From the NCBI GenBank assembly GCA_027579435.1, contig JANBPK010001218.1:1-64000 (forward strand): a stretch of DNA of 64,000 nt, given 5' to 3'. This stretch comes from Candolleomyces eurysporus. Its lineage: Eukaryota > Basidiomycota > Agaricomycetes > Agaricales > Psathyrellaceae. The translations under genes and the position numbers were made by a program. The notes below the pieces were generated by a model. The model saw only the letters and a program-made list of their open reading frames with translations, was not told the DNA's origin and made no database searches. This document shows positions 35,335-45,191 of this stretch, piece by piece (the stretch's first letter is position 1; every line of letters starts with the position of its first letter).

Positions 35335-36263
35335 GCTACCTATCATTCCTATCCAATGCAATGAGCACTGCGATGAACGATCATCCATCACTACCTATCA
35401 CCAACCACTTTTCCGTCTCCTCTATTCGGGAATCACCACTGTTCCACCATTCACACCTACAAGGCGTGAGGAATCGTCTATCCCCGATCATGCGAAATAT
35501 GTATGAGTAAATATATGATGTATTTCCAGGTAATTTTCGAGTACTAGTGGAAAATAAATAAGTGCAAATAAGGGATTTTCCTTATCACAGAAGCGGCCAA
35601 AGAATAGAATTTCTTGACGGCCAACTTTGGGCTCATTTATCTCTCTTTCTCTCTTCCTTATATATTTCCGCTCCGATTCTCGCAAGTCCGCGTCTGCTCA
35701 TGACTTAGAAATGCAAACTCGACCGCACAGGATCTCTTTCTGCGACTTGGAGGCTCAATGCGGCTCTGCATTGCGGTACATTCACTCAAGACAAGGATTG
35801 ATATCCTCATGTTCTCCTCTGGCTGCACAGTAGTGGCAAGCGCGATCCTCCCGTACGGCGTAATCATTAGAGTCAACCTCCTTACGCTGGGCTCAGACAA
35901 TACGGACCACCGAAATTTCGTACCAGATGCACCGCTACTCACGGGAAGACATCTGATAGCCTGATCTGGAAATGACCCGTCGAACGCTCAGTATTGTTCT
36001 AGAGGCATGAAATCCACACGGTCAAGTCATAGATAGAACATGTTAAATCCCACCGACGCCTTTCCAATTGTCTTTACTAACGGGTGTCGCGAAGCCTCGG
36101 GGTACGGACTACATTTTGATGTCTGGTCTTATTGTCTCGAAGGTTGGGTTCTGAACATCGTTACCATCTTATCAAGACCCGTGCAACAATGTTTTCACGT
36201 TCTCGGAGTCTTTCGCCTGATACGCGTCAGCATCGCTAACGGTCTGTGTATTGTCTCTGGGTG

Positions 36264-36271
36264 CATAAATA
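36264..36271 (+). promoter_or_regulatory. TATA-like box, pheromone unit 2
   Basis: GTGCATAAATACTTGTCGAG lies about 120 bp upstream of the start codon, at the same place as in the other units. The TATA core here is CATAAATA. Confidence 0.55.
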
Positions 36272-36384
36272 CTTGTCGAGCTTTGCAGAATTCCCTCAGA
36301 CTTAGGTTCTACTCCCAGTCATTTGGCAAGCTTTGCTCCTCAGCCGCCTCTCAGTTCCATCCATCAATCTCTTTCTTCATTGAA

Positions 36385-36489
36385 ATGGATTCCTTTGCCG
36401 TCATCTCCTTCAACCCGGAGGTTTCCATCCCCAGTGACGCTGAGAGCAGCGGTAACTCGAAGTCTGGTGGATACTGCGTCATCGCGTGA
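36385..36489 (+). CDS. CaaX-box mating pheromone precursor 2
   Basis: A 34-residue precursor starting MDSFAVISFNPEVSIPSDAE, then a variable segment, and ending SKSGGYCVIA with TGA. The leader is nearly the same as in the other three copies, whereas the 9-12 residues before the CaaX cysteine differ. No intron in the coding frame; an intron-like element follows in the 3' UTR. The ATG chosen is the one conserved across all four units and preceded by the shared TTCATTGAA context. Longer open frames through this DNA exist in the same frame from 36040, but they are not shared by the other units. Confidence 0.88.
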   Translation: MDSFAVISFNPEVSIPSDAESSGNSKSGGYCVIA

Positions 36490-36532
36490 GCAATTAGCCT
36501 CTTGGCATTGTTAGGCTACTTTCTAACATACG

Positions 36533-36595
36533 GTAAGTTTTCTTCTTTCCATCTTCGGGGCCAAAGTTCCTGATACTCAACGCCTTTACCTTCAG
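36533..36595 (+). other. Intron-like element in the 3' UTR of pheromone gene 2
   Basis: GTAAGTTTTC donor and CCTTTACCTTCAG acceptor, 63 nt, in the same position and length as after gene 1. Confidence 0.6.
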
Positions 36596-37715
36596 GCTAC
36601 CTGTCATTCCTATCCAATGGAATGAACACTGCAATGAACGATCACCACACATCGCCTTCCGTCACTAATTATTCATCACCACACCGACCACTTTTCCGTC
36701 TTTTCCATTCGCGAGTCACCACTGTTCCACCACCCACACGCCAACCACATTCCTCACGTCAACACGTATAGCATTGTACCACCACCATCATCCACGACCG
36801 TACCAAAATAGCACTAGTAGTGCGACGCAGAATCCTTTAATTGCGCGCATTTTTTTAGCATAAGCTTTTCGACCTTCGCATGTTAATTTCGTTCCTTCGC
36901 ATCATACAGCANTTTTTTGTTTCTTTCGACGACGTTGCAATGTACACTACCCAATGTACTTACTTACTTTTTGCAACATTAGATGACTTCGCTTCGAGTG
37001 CACCAAACGAAGGAGTGGTCGGCCGATGGTCCCGAACCCAAATAGAGCCAAACCCCGTGATCCAGACTCGTAGCGCCGGATGAGCGCCCTGTGGTCATTT
37101 CGTCACCTTTGATTGACCTGGGAAACGAGGCTGCTGTGCAATACCGCCATTACTGTTCGGTCTGTGTGTGCCTGAATCCGTTCAACTGGAATGATCAGCC
37201 TTGTCTTACAATTTCATTCTGGTTCGGGGTTTACGGACAAGCATAAGAGGCATTGAGGGGTGGGTAGATTAAGACAAAATTGATATCCTTATGGCCTCCT
37301 CTTGCTACACAATGGTGACGAGCGCGATCTTCTCGTAAGGCGTAATCATGAGAGTCAAGCTCCGTACTATGGGCTCAGACAATACGGACCACCGAAATTT
37401 CCTTACAGATGCACTGCGACTTGCGAGAAGTCCTCTGTTAGCCTGATCTACACATGACCCATCGAACGCTGAGTATTGCTCTAGAGGCATCAAATCCGCA
37501 CGGTGAAGCCAGAGAAAAGGTTAGATTACACTGACACCTTCCTTATTGTCTTTTCTACGGACTACATTTTTGGATGTCTGGTCTCATTGTGCTGAAGGTT
37601 GGGCTACGAACATCGTTATCATTTGATCCAGACCATCCCGAAAACGCTTTGGCGTTCTCGGAGCTCTTTGCCTAATACACAGCGTCACTATCGGTCTGCG
37701 TATAGTCTCTGGGTG

Positions 37716-37723
37716 TATAAATA
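37716..37723 (+). promoter_or_regulatory. TATA box, pheromone unit 3
   Basis: A consensus TATAAATA within GGGTGTATAAATACTTGTTG, 108 bp before the start codon and conserved in unit 4. Confidence 0.65.
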
Positions 37724-37823
37724 CTTGTTGAGCTTTGAAGAATTGCCTCAGACTTAGTTCCACACCCAGTCATCTGGCAAGCTTTGCTCTTCAGCCGCCG
37801 CTCAGTTCCACCCATTTATTAAA

Positions 37824-37925
37824 ATGGATTCCTTCACTGACATCTCCTTCAACCCTGACGTTTCCATCCCCACTGACGCTGAGGGCGGAACAAGGCAGTC
37901 TGGCTCATTCTGCGTCATCGCGTGA
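37824..37925 (+). CDS. CaaX-box mating pheromone precursor 3
   Basis: A 33-residue precursor starting MDSFTDISFNPDVSIPTDAE and ending RQSGSFCVIA with TGA. Phenylalanine instead of tyrosine precedes the CaaX cysteine, and the mature-peptide region (GGTRQSGSF) differs from the other copies. The first residues after MDSF also differ (TD in place of AV). A TATA box and a shortened intron-like element flank it. Confidence 0.88.
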   Translation: MDSFTDISFNPDVSIPTDAEGGTRQSGSFCVIA

Positions 37926-37968
37926 GCAATTGGCCTCTTGGAATTGTTAGGCTGCTTTCTAACATACG

Positions 37969-38026
37969 GTAAGTTTTCTTCTTGCCATTTTCGGGGCCAA
38001 ACTTTCCGATACTCAACGCCCTTCAG
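37969..38026 (+). other. Intron-like element in the 3' UTR of pheromone gene 3
   Basis: GTAAGTTTTC donor and CGCCCTTCAG acceptor, 58 nt. Shorter than in units 1 and 2 because of a small deletion before the acceptor; the splice ends remain intact. Confidence 0.55.
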
Positions 38027-39034
38027 GAAACCTGCAATTCCTATCCAATGCAATGAAGACTGCAACGGCGATGAACCTACACGCATAGCCTTGTACCACC
38101 ACCATTATCCACAGCCCTATAAAAATAACACTAGTAGTGCGACGCAGAANCCCCCTAATTGCGCGCATTTTTCAGCATAAGCTTTTCGACCTTCGCGTGT
38201 TAATTTCGTTCCTTCGCATCATATAGCATGTTTTGTTTATTTCGACGGGCTTACAATGTACACTACCCAATGTACTTACTTCCTTTTACAACATTAAATG
38301 ATTTCGCTTCGAGTGCACCAACGGAGTGGTCGGTTGATGGTCCTGAACTCAAATAGAGCCAAACTCGGTGCCCAGACTCGAAGCGCCCGATGAGCGCCTA
38401 CTAACATCCTGTTGTCATTCTGTCACCTTTGATTGACCTGGGAAACGAGGCTGCTGTGCAATGCCGCCATTACTTTTTGCTTTATGCGTATCAATTGAAA
38501 TGATCAGGCTTGTCTTACGATTTCATTTGTTTTGGCTCGGGGTTTCCGGACGTGTATAAGAGGTATTGAGGGGCAAGTATCGGTAGATTAAGACAAAAAT
38601 TGATATCCTTATGGCCTCCTCTGGCTGCACAATGGTGACGAGCGCAATCTTCTCGTAATGCGTAATCATGAGAGTCAAGCTCCGTACTATGTGCTCAGAC
38701 GATACGGACCACCGAAATTTCCTTACAGATGCACTGCTACTTGCGAGAAGTCTTCTGTTAGCCTGATCTACACATGGTGACCCGTCGAATGAGTATTGCT
38801 CTAGAGGCATGAAATTCACACGTTGAAGCCAGAGAACAGGTTAAACTACACTGACACCTTTCTTATTGTCTTTTTACGGACTACATTTTTGGATGTCTCG
38901 TCTTATTGTCCTGAAGGTTGGGTTACGAACATCGTTATCATTTGATCAAGAATCGTGCAAAAACGCTTTGGCGCTCTCGGAGTTTTTTGCCTAATACACA
39001 GCGTCACTATCGGTCTGCGTATAGTCTCTGAGTG

Positions 39035-39042
39035 TATAAATA
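39035..39042 (+). promoter_or_regulatory. TATA box, pheromone unit 4
   Basis: TATAAATA within GAGTGTATAAATACTTGTTG, 108 bp before the start codon, as in unit 3. Confidence 0.65.
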
Positions 39043-39142
39043 CTTGTTGAGCTTTGGAGAATTGCCTCAGACTTAGTTCTACACCCAGTCATCCGGCAAG
39101 CTTTGCTCTCCTGCCACCGCTCAGTTCCATTCAGTCATTAAA

Positions 39143-39247
39143 ATGGATTCCTTCGCCGTCGTCTCCTTCAACCCCGACGTTTCTATTCCCACTGACGCTG
39201 AGGACCCGAGCAAGGGCTCGAGCACTTCCTACTGTGTCATTGCGTGA
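39143..39247 (+). CDS. CaaX-box mating pheromone precursor 4
   Basis: A 34-residue precursor starting MDSFAVVSFNPDVSIPTDAE and ending GSSTSYCVIA with TGA. The leader and CaaX box are conserved and the middle (DPSKGSSTS) is unique. It lies 740 bp upstream of ERG11 on the same strand. The 3' UTR intron-like element has a changed donor (GTGAAG in place of GTAAGT), so splicing there may be weaker. Confidence 0.88.
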   Translation: MDSFAVVSFNPDVSIPTDAEDPSKGSSTSYCVIA

Positions 39248-39290
39248 GCAATTGGCCTCTTGGGATTGTTAGGCTGCTTCCTAACATACG

Positions 39291-39352
39291 GTGAAGTTTC
39301 TTCTTGCCATCTTCGGGGCCAAGTTCCTGATTCTCAACGCCTTTACCTTCAG
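39291..39352 (+). other. Intron-like element in the 3' UTR of pheromone gene 4
   Basis: GTGAAGTTTC in the donor position and CCTTTACCTTCAG acceptor, 62 nt. The inserted G in the donor sets it apart from the three other units. Confidence 0.45.
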
Positions 39353-39987
39353 GATACCTGCAATTCCTATCCAATGCAATGAAGACTGCAACGACGATGA
39401 ACCTACACGCACAGCATTGTACCACCACCATTATTTACAGCCCTATCAAAATAACACTAGTAGTGCGACGCAGAACCCCTTAATTGCGCGCANTTTTTTA
39501 GCATAAGCTTTTCGACCTTCGCGTGCTGATTTCGTTCCTTCACATCATCCAACATCTTTTGTTGATTTTGACGACATTTCAATGTACACCACCCAATGTA
39601 CTTTCTTACCTTTTTCAACATCAGATATCTTTTGAGTGCACTAAACGAAGGTGGTTGCCCGATGGTACCCAACTCAAAGGTCTCAAATAGAGCCAAACTC
39701 GGTGCTCCAGACTCGAAGCGCGCGATGAGCGCCTAGCAATTCCTCCATCATTTCGTCACGTTGATCGACCTGGGAAACGAGGCTGCTGCGCAGTACTATA
39801 TTTGCATGGCCTGTGCGCGTCTTAATCTTAATTCATTCAAGTGAAATGATCAGACTTATCTTACGACCTCTCNTTTTTTTGATTCGGGGTTTCCGGACAC
39901 GCCTAGGAGGCATTGAGGCAAGTCGTGGTGAATTCGAGTGTCCTGCTCTCTCCTGACCTCATTCTTCAAAGACTTAGGTTGACAAGA

Positions 39988-42006
39988 ATGTCGGGGCCTA
40001 TTTCACTCCTTCTCGAGCCTCTGAAGAGCACCTTGGCCCTTTTGTCGGGCCATTCTGTGCTCGTGCAAGTCGCCACAGCGCTCTTCACCATCCCTGTCGT
40101 TGCTATCGCAGTCAACGTTGCTCAACAGCTGGTGAGCTAGCTCCCCACTCTTCACCAGTGTCACCTTTTGCTAAAGAATGGCGAGCGCCCAGGTCATTCC
40201 TCGTCGAGCGACCGACCCACCTGTCGTGTTTCACTGGGTTCCGTTCGTAGGGTCTGCCATACCATACGGAAATGATCCCGTCAAGTTTCTTTTCGAATGT
40301 CGGGAGAAGTACGGGAACGTGTTTACAATGATCCTCCTCGGGAAGCGTATGACGATTGCGCTGGGGGCCAAAGGGAACAACTTCATCCTGGGTGGGAAGT
40401 CTATGGTGTTTAATGCTGCTGATGCATACCAGGTACGCATATGTCTGCTCCTTAGCTTACATTGTCGCAGTACAGGGATACTCACAAGCCATCCGTATGA
40501 TAGCCGTTCACGACTCCGGTGTTTGGGAAAGACGTAGTATATGACGCGCCAAACGACAAGTTCATGGAGCAAAAGAAATTTGTCAAGGCTGGTCTGTCGA
40601 TCACCAATCTCCGCGCCTACGTTCGGATGATCGAAGAAGAAGTGGCAGACTACTTGGCCAAAGATGCTGCATTTCAACCACAATCATCCCCGCGTTCGAC
40701 TTCAAAGTGGGATGGCCATTTTGACGTTCTCAGAGCCATGCAGGAAATCACAATTCTCACAGCCGCACGTACCCTTCAAGGCAAGGAAGTTAGAGATAAC
40801 TTGGACAAGGGGTACGCTGCGCTCTATGCAGACCTCGATGGTGGGTTTACGCCGATCCATATGATGTTCCCATACCTGCCCCTGGAGAGTTCGAGGAAGA
40901 GGGACCGAGCGCAGAAGCTGATGCAAAAATTCTACGTGGATATCATCAGGAAGAGGACCGCCAGCGGAGAGTTAGGTTCTGGGAAGCAAGAGAACTTGGA
41001 GGTGTGTTGTATCTATTTTTTTTGTACCTGGTCTTGATCTAATTCGTCCGGTGAAGGACGGCTATGACATGCTTTCCACCCTTCTTGGTCAGCAGTACCG
41101 AGACGGACAAGAGCTCAAGGAATACGAAATCGCAAACCTGATGATTGTGATGCTCATGGGAGGGCAGCATACCAGTTCGGGAACAAGCGCCTGGGCTTTG
41201 CTCCATCTTGCGGACAATCCGGACGTGGCGTAAGTTTGACTAGTACCTGAAGCTGCTTCGTAGGACTAATCTTCTCCTCAGGGAAGCTTTGTACAAGGAA
41301 CAAGTGCAGCACTTCGGTACTGTCCACGCAGACGGCAAAGTCGAGTTTCGTTCGATGACGTTCGAAGAAGTTCGGGCTCTTCCTCTAATGGACCGTGTCC
41401 TCCGGGAGACACTTCGTATCCACCCTCCTTTCCACTGCATTTTGCGCTACGTACGCGAGGATACAGCGGTCAGCCCGGAGCTCACCTCAGAGGCATATGT
41501 GGTCCCCAAAGGTCATTATGTTATGGCCTCGCCGATAATCTCGCAGATGGACCCGCTCATCTGGGATTCTCCGGAGAAATGGGACCCTTCCAGGTGGACC
41601 GACCCTGAGGGTGTCGCTGCTGAAGCGTATAAGGTGTACCTGGACGAAAACGGGGAAAAGGTAGATTATGGATTTGGAAAAGTGAGCAAGGGTTCAGATA
41701 GTCCCTACCAACCGTTTGGGGCCGGCAGGCATAGGTGCATCGGAGAGCAGGTGAGCGTTGTCTGGTTACCGTTCGAATTTCGGTGCTCACCGCTATTTTA
41801 TTAGTACGCGTACATGCAGTTGGGAACGATCTTGGCCGTAATGGTGCGAAACTTTGAGCTGCGGATTGACGGGGTGCCTGAAATCGACTATCATGTTGGT
41901 AAAATCCTCTCAACTCTCCTGCTGCGCAGCTAACGTTCTTTGGTTGCAGACGATGATTGCCCTGCCCAAGGAGCCCCGTATGATATCGTACCGTCGTAGA
42001 TACTAA
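39988..42006 (+). CDS. ERG11: Lanosterol/eburicol 14-alpha-demethylase, CYP51
   Basis: CYP51 removes the 14-alpha methyl group in ergosterol synthesis at the ER membrane and is the target of azoles. Seven exons (39988-40131, 40193-40432, 40504-41001, 41057-41229, 41282-41750, 41805-41894, 41950-42006) join in consistent phases to 556 residues. An N-terminal anchor (VLVQVATALFTIPVVAIAVN) precedes PPVVFHWVPFVGSAIPYG, the CYP51 proline-rich hinge. The B-C region contains PFTTPVFGKDVVYDAPN. The I-helix has MLMGGQHTSSGTSAW (about residue 329), the K-helix ExxR is RVLRETLRIHPP (about 394), and the haem-binding loop is PFGAGRHRCIGEQ with the cysteine ligand near residue 504. The length is normal for the family. 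The start was chosen at the ATG before the membrane anchor rather than the one at 40178, which lies inside the first intron. Confidence 0.95.
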
Positions 42007-42159
42007 TAGAAATATGTAGCAACTCGTTGTCATAGAAAGTGTTCACGTGAGAGTCGCGTGGCGACGGCGGAAACGGCCACATGACCGGAACGCGGTCGCC
42101 TCAATGAAATCGAACCAGCGTCCCAAATTGGATATCAACCATCTCTCCTCCTCGCCGTC

Positions 42160-44455
42160 ATGTTCAAGGGTATTCTACCTGGAAAGCGAGTCTCGTCGAC
42201 GGACTTCACCAATCTGACGCAGCTCGCGGACATTCCGCCAGGCAAGGAGAACATGCCCAACGGCACTGGCAGCGTTGGGGTCCAGCAACCAATCGGGAAG
42301 CCCCCAAAGTCAGGGCTCTCGATGGGCAAGAAGAAGAAGACGGCGGAGACCAAGAAGAACAAGGCGCAGCAGCCAGAAGACTCGCCAGATACAGATGTGG
42401 CTTTCGACAAGCTCTTGGTGAGCTGAACAAGCCTCGCCGCTCATGACACAGGACTAACATTTCTTTGGGGCAGGACGAGCTTCAAATTCCAACAACCCTC
42501 CGACCCAAGCTGCTTGGAATGGACGCTAACGTCAAGGCAGCCATGCTCAAGACATCCCATGTTATCACAGAAAAAACCGCCCCTGCCAGTGCAACCTTCG
42601 CAGTACCCGGAACTCCTCCACGAAACAATTCAGTTGGATTGCGTCGTGTCCACAGCACAGAATCACTCGGGTCTCCTCGAGCACCCTTCATGAATGAAGG
42701 CAACTTCGAATCTCCACGTAAAGCTGGGCAACCCACACACGTATCAGCCCACCAATCACCATATGGCTCTGGGAGACCATACGGGCAACGACAGGGAAGC
42801 GGGCACTGGGCTGGTGGCTCGGTAGACATGGGCAGGCTCTTCTCCAAAAGCCACATCACCTTGCCATCGATGTCGACCCTGGACTTGGCCTCGGGGGGCA
42901 AGGTTGCAAAGGAAAAGAATGGAACAGTGAAAAACCTGTCCCCCACGAGGTTCTGCAGCATCCTCCAGGGTCAGTCCAGCCTTCAGATGGACGTCGAAGA
43001 TGTTAAGAAGCTGCGGTTGATGTTGAGGAATGAGTCTGCAAGGTATGTGCTTCTATAACCCCCCATCGGTCTTTCACTGATCCTTCGTTAGCTGGACAGA
43101 GGAATTCTGCAAGCTCGGGGGGTATTCAGCTTTGTTGACAAGGCTGAACGAACTGTTGGAGGTCGAATGGAGGTACGTGTTTGTCGTTTGTTTTTATGAT
43201 CTATATCTCACCATTGGCTTGCAGAGAGGAACAACATGATGATCAAGTTCTTCATGAACTCCTTCGATGCTTCAAGGCTCTCTCTACCTCCTCGATAGGC
43301 TGCTTCGCTCTGAGAAGCTCCTGCCCCACCCCTTACGTCCAACTTGTCTCTCTTATCTACTCTGACAAGAAGCCGGGAGATGTAGCCACTCGACAACTCA
43401 TCGTCGACCTCCTTCTGATCCTCTTTGAGCTCTATCCTCCATCGTCCCTTCCTTCTACTTCGAAGCAGGGTTCTCTTCTCTCTGGAAGGACTAAGCAACA
43501 CCGCGAAGCATGGGAAAGCCAAACATCCCTTGCTATCTCCAACGTCATCACTCTCCCTGCGCCTCACCATTCCTTCTTCTCCTTCATCCGATCCCTCCTC
43601 TTGACCCCTGCTCCGCGGGCAGTGGAAGCCCCTGAGGTGCCTGTCTCACCACACGAGTTCATCGAGTCTCTCCATGTGCCTCGGGTCTACAAGGCCTACT
43701 TGCAAGAGATGTCGGACGTATGTCGCGACTACTTCTGGGTCTTCTGCCATCCCAACAACACTATCTGGATCTTGTCGGAGACAGACGAGACACGGGTCGA
43801 AAAACCTAAAGCTCCTAGTGGTATGACTGGCGGCGTTGAGTTCGAAGCCATGTGCTACTTCGTAAGTTTGCTTATGGAACTACCTATTTATTTTACTCAT
43901 TTTATCCTTAGACAACACATCTGCGTTTCATTAATGCCGTTGCTGCATCGGCGGCGGATCTGAATATGCCTAAAGAACACGAACTCTCAGCATACCGTTT
44001 CCACTCTGATCTCTTCCTCTCAGGTCTGGAGCGAATTATCTTGGTACGTTTTGTCATTCATTCACAAACCGGTGAAATTTGCTAACGGCTCGTTTTCAAT
44101 ATAGATCTCCAGGAAGGCCTCAACAACCTACTACCCAACTCTCCACCTTGAACTCTCGCGATACGTCAGCCATGCTATCAAAGCAGGCTACGAACTTCCT
44201 TACACCGTCTCGCGATTGGTCGGGTCACCTCCTCTTGCGGTGCTGAAGAACCCGACAGCATCCCTTGCCCCTGCTCTGCCAGCTAGGAGTAACAATGCGG
44301 GTAGTAGGTCGGCTGGTCCCAGTACGCCTACACGCCCAAAGGGTGCTGGCGCGCCTGCTACGCATGTTGGCCTTGGGCATCTTCCACGGTTTGCCAATGG
44401 TGCCCCTAGCCCCTTGCCTTCTCCTCGAAAGGTGGACCCTATCAAGTTTGATTAG
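42160..44455 (+). CDS. Formin-type GTPase-binding/FH3 domain protein without FH2
   Basis: Six exons (42160-42417, 42474-43042, 43092-43172, 43225-43861, 43912-44043, 44105-44455) give 675 residues. The N-terminus is basic and low in complexity (GLSMGKKKKTAETKKNKAQQ). The core after the second junction, SWTEEFCKLGGYSALLTRLN then ELLEVEWREEQHDDQVLHEL and LLRCFKALSTSSIGCFALRS, matches the Drf_GBD/Drf_FH3 armadillo region that binds Rho-family GTPases in diaphanous formins. Further helices (HEFIESLHVPRVYKAYLQEM, FINAVAASAADLNMPKEHEL) follow. The C-terminal 60 residues are Pro/Ala-rich and no FH2 actin-nucleation domain is present before the TAG. It may be a Rho effector or adaptor in polarity; that role is inference. 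The spacing from ERG11 is only about 150 bp. Confidence 0.75.
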
Positions 44456-45191
44456 GCGAAACCCCTTCAGAGAATGCTCGGGACGTTGATGAGATGAACG
44501 AAACGAAACGTATGTATTTAATCGAACGGTTGAACGATTTTTTCTTCTTTGTTCTGTCTTTTGCTTTCTCCTTCTACTGTTGTTTTATGCTATCCCAAAC
44601 AAATTTCATACTTATAGAACGAACCCTCAAGCGATACATATACATACACACATACCTCCCTTGTTGAATATCCCCTAGTATCCCACCCCCCATTGGCATT
44701 CCCAGATTTACTTATGATATCGATGATACTTGACGAATCTACGACTTTTCGTTTTTGTGGCTTTGGAGTGTTTCTGAGTTATTTATGACCTACTTTTCCT
44801 TCTCTGTTCTCTTTTGTTCTGTTCAACGGATTCTGTGGCCTTCCTTGCAGTGCAGATGGTCTTAGGTCCCTTCTTGTCTGTCCGCCTGCGTCACCTAATC
44901 CTCCTTTGTTCTTCCTCGCTACGACCCACCTGACGAACGTGTATATAATTGATTGATGATTGCTTGCATCTTTTCTCCCCCGAGCTCATTGTTGTACATT
45001 GATACTGAGTAGGAAAACATGACATTCCTCTGTATGCGAGGGCTGTAAAGCGGCGTGTCCAGATCCAAAAGAACTCCAGAAACAAGCGCGCGAAGACGGT
45101 ACGGAAATATTGACATATAGATAATATACCAAGGTAGAGGATACAAGTATACTACTCAATCCCTTTAGAACTATCCTTCAGACCACGCCAC
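44456..45191. other. Intergenic region between convergent genes
   Basis: Contains the 3' ends of the GBD/FH3 gene and the GMC oxidoreductase. T-rich tracts (44530-44600, 44740-44830) and AATAAA-like strings are compatible with polyadenylation signals. I see no gene. Confidence 0.5.

Larger units (their letters stand above)
34700..39900 (+). repeat. Array of four tandem pheromone-gene units
   Basis: Four direct units with start codons at 35129, 36385, 37824 and 39143, that is spacings of 1256, 1439 and 1319 bp. Shared landmarks in order are a segment with GGACTACATTTT..ATGTCTGG, the TATA-like box, CAGACTTAG(G)TTC near the start, the pheromone frame, an intron-like element in the 3' UTR, a TTTTCGACCTTCGC segment, TGACCTGGGAAACGAGGCTG, and a block with ACGGACCACCGAAATTT. 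The first unit is the most divergent and lacks some blocks; units 3 and 4 are most alike. Three or more Ns lie at homopolymers in the spacers. Confidence 0.85.

Noticed and set aside
36040..36489. 149-codon frame read as a long N-terminal extension of pheromone 2
   Set aside because: The other three units have no such extension, the shared TATA box lies inside it, and pheromone precursors are short.
40178..40192. ATG at 40178 as the ERG11 start
   Set aside because: It lies inside the 61-nt first intron. Splicing 40131 to 40193 gives QQLVIPRRATDPPVVFHW and keeps the N-terminal membrane anchor.
39988..42006. P450 as part of a secondary metabolite cluster with the NmrA-like and GMC genes
   Set aside because: The P450 is clearly CYP51 (HTSS I-helix, haem loop) and thus sterol biosynthesis. 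No backbone synthase gene is present, and the other genes are far apart.
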